Assembly (NCBI GenBank): GCA_036794395.1 | Contig: DAIRGS010000100.1 | Coordinates: forward strand, 1 to 22,577 | Length of the DNA: 22,577 nt | Direction of reading: 5' to 3' | DNA from: DASXMX01 sp036794395 | GTDB taxonomy: Bacteria; Planctomycetota; Phycisphaerae; Tepidisphaerales; Tepidisphaeraceae | In this document: positions 22,383-22,577 of the stretch, in pieces | How the letters are laid out: each line of letters starts with the position of its first letter | How positions within the stretch are numbered: the stretch's first letter is position 1 | The notes under the pieces: generated by a model | Told to the model about the DNA's origin: nothing | What the model saw: the letters and a program-made list of their open reading frames with translations, nothing else | Databases searched by the model: none | Made by a program: the position numbers and the translations under genes

Positions 22383-22577
22383 GACGTGGTCCTTTTTTGG
22401 TTTAAGGAAGCGAGGGACAGGTTATCATAGACAGGAGGCGATTTGGAGCGGGTGGGGTATACATCAAAGATCGCGGGTGAAAGACAATAAGGAATCGCTT
22501 CGCGATGCGGATCGTGTTGGGCGGGCACGGGGGTCCGCCCCTACAGGTAGAGTCGAGACGTGGCGCGGTGGCGTAGG
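22383..22577. other. Upstream region of the sugar module, right edge
   Basis: No gene is visible. On the minus strand a TATGAT at 22424-22429 could be a -10 box about 40 bases before the ATG of the TIM-barrel gene, but no -35 box fits. Further out, GGGCGG (22519-22524) pairs with CCGCCC (22535-22540) in a sequence resembling dispersed intergenic repeats. Confidence 0.35.

Noticed and set aside
21582..22430. 282-codon + strand frame rich in Asp, Phe and Gly opposite the TIM-barrel gene
   Set aside because: Its odd composition is what the reverse complement of this codon usage gives; the opposite strand has the metal ligands and signal peptide.

Overview
The window looks like a piece of a planctomycete chromosome, probably of the Phycisphaerae/Tepidisphaera type. 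The argument is inference from gene content: a DUF1549/DUF1553 protein paired with a Tat-exported DUF1501 protein, a secreted sulfatase, ThuA, DUF1080, Gfo/Idh/MocA and sugar-isomerase TIM-barrel proteins, and intergenic DNA full of small palindromic repeats. I see no rRNA, tRNA, CRISPR array or complete transposase gene.

Layout. 204-1679 (-) is an exported sulfatase. 1932-6064 (-) is a compact run read as DUF1328 membrane protein, Nudix hydrolase, then a 1129-residue AsmA-like envelope protein. 6381-7049 (-) is an unrecognised protein with a PD-(D/E)XK-nuclease-like signature. 7118-8976 (+) is ybeY overlapping a CNNM/CorC-type CBS-domain membrane protein. 9082-10272 (-) is a class A FAD monooxygenase. 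10624-14419 (-) is the DUF1549/DUF1553 plus DUF1501 pair. 14774-19165 (+) carries miaB, a ThuA-like protein, a two-domain Imm11-like/DUF3806-like protein, a broken higB toxin gene and an intact higA antitoxin gene. 19248-22382 (-) is a three-gene module read as sugar isomerase-like TIM barrel, Gfo/Idh/MocA oxidoreductase and DUF1080 hydrolase, which fits a 3-keto-sugar route for cutting glycosides.

The most interesting material lies between the genes. (1) A HigB-family toxin gene at 18202-18752 has an in-frame TAG where the family usually has Trp, and a 228-bp insertion flanked by TTTAA repeats. Removing the insertion plus one TTTAA copy restores the reading frame exactly. (2) Two copies (6204-6383 and 14531-14708) of a roughly 180-bp palindromic element have TAGCCCG termini. 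One sits precisely on the stop codon of the nuclease-like gene and leaves it a stop. (3) Three related GC-rich hairpins are clustered at 10324-10553. (4) A double hairpin fills the junction between the DUF1549 and DUF1501 genes and abuts the ribosome binding site of the second. (5) The Imm11-like/DUF3806-like protein looks like a polyimmunity protein with no cognate toxin in view.

Base composition also changes along the window. The + strand is strongly C-rich on the left, roughly balanced in the middle and G-rich on the right, whichever strand the genes are on.
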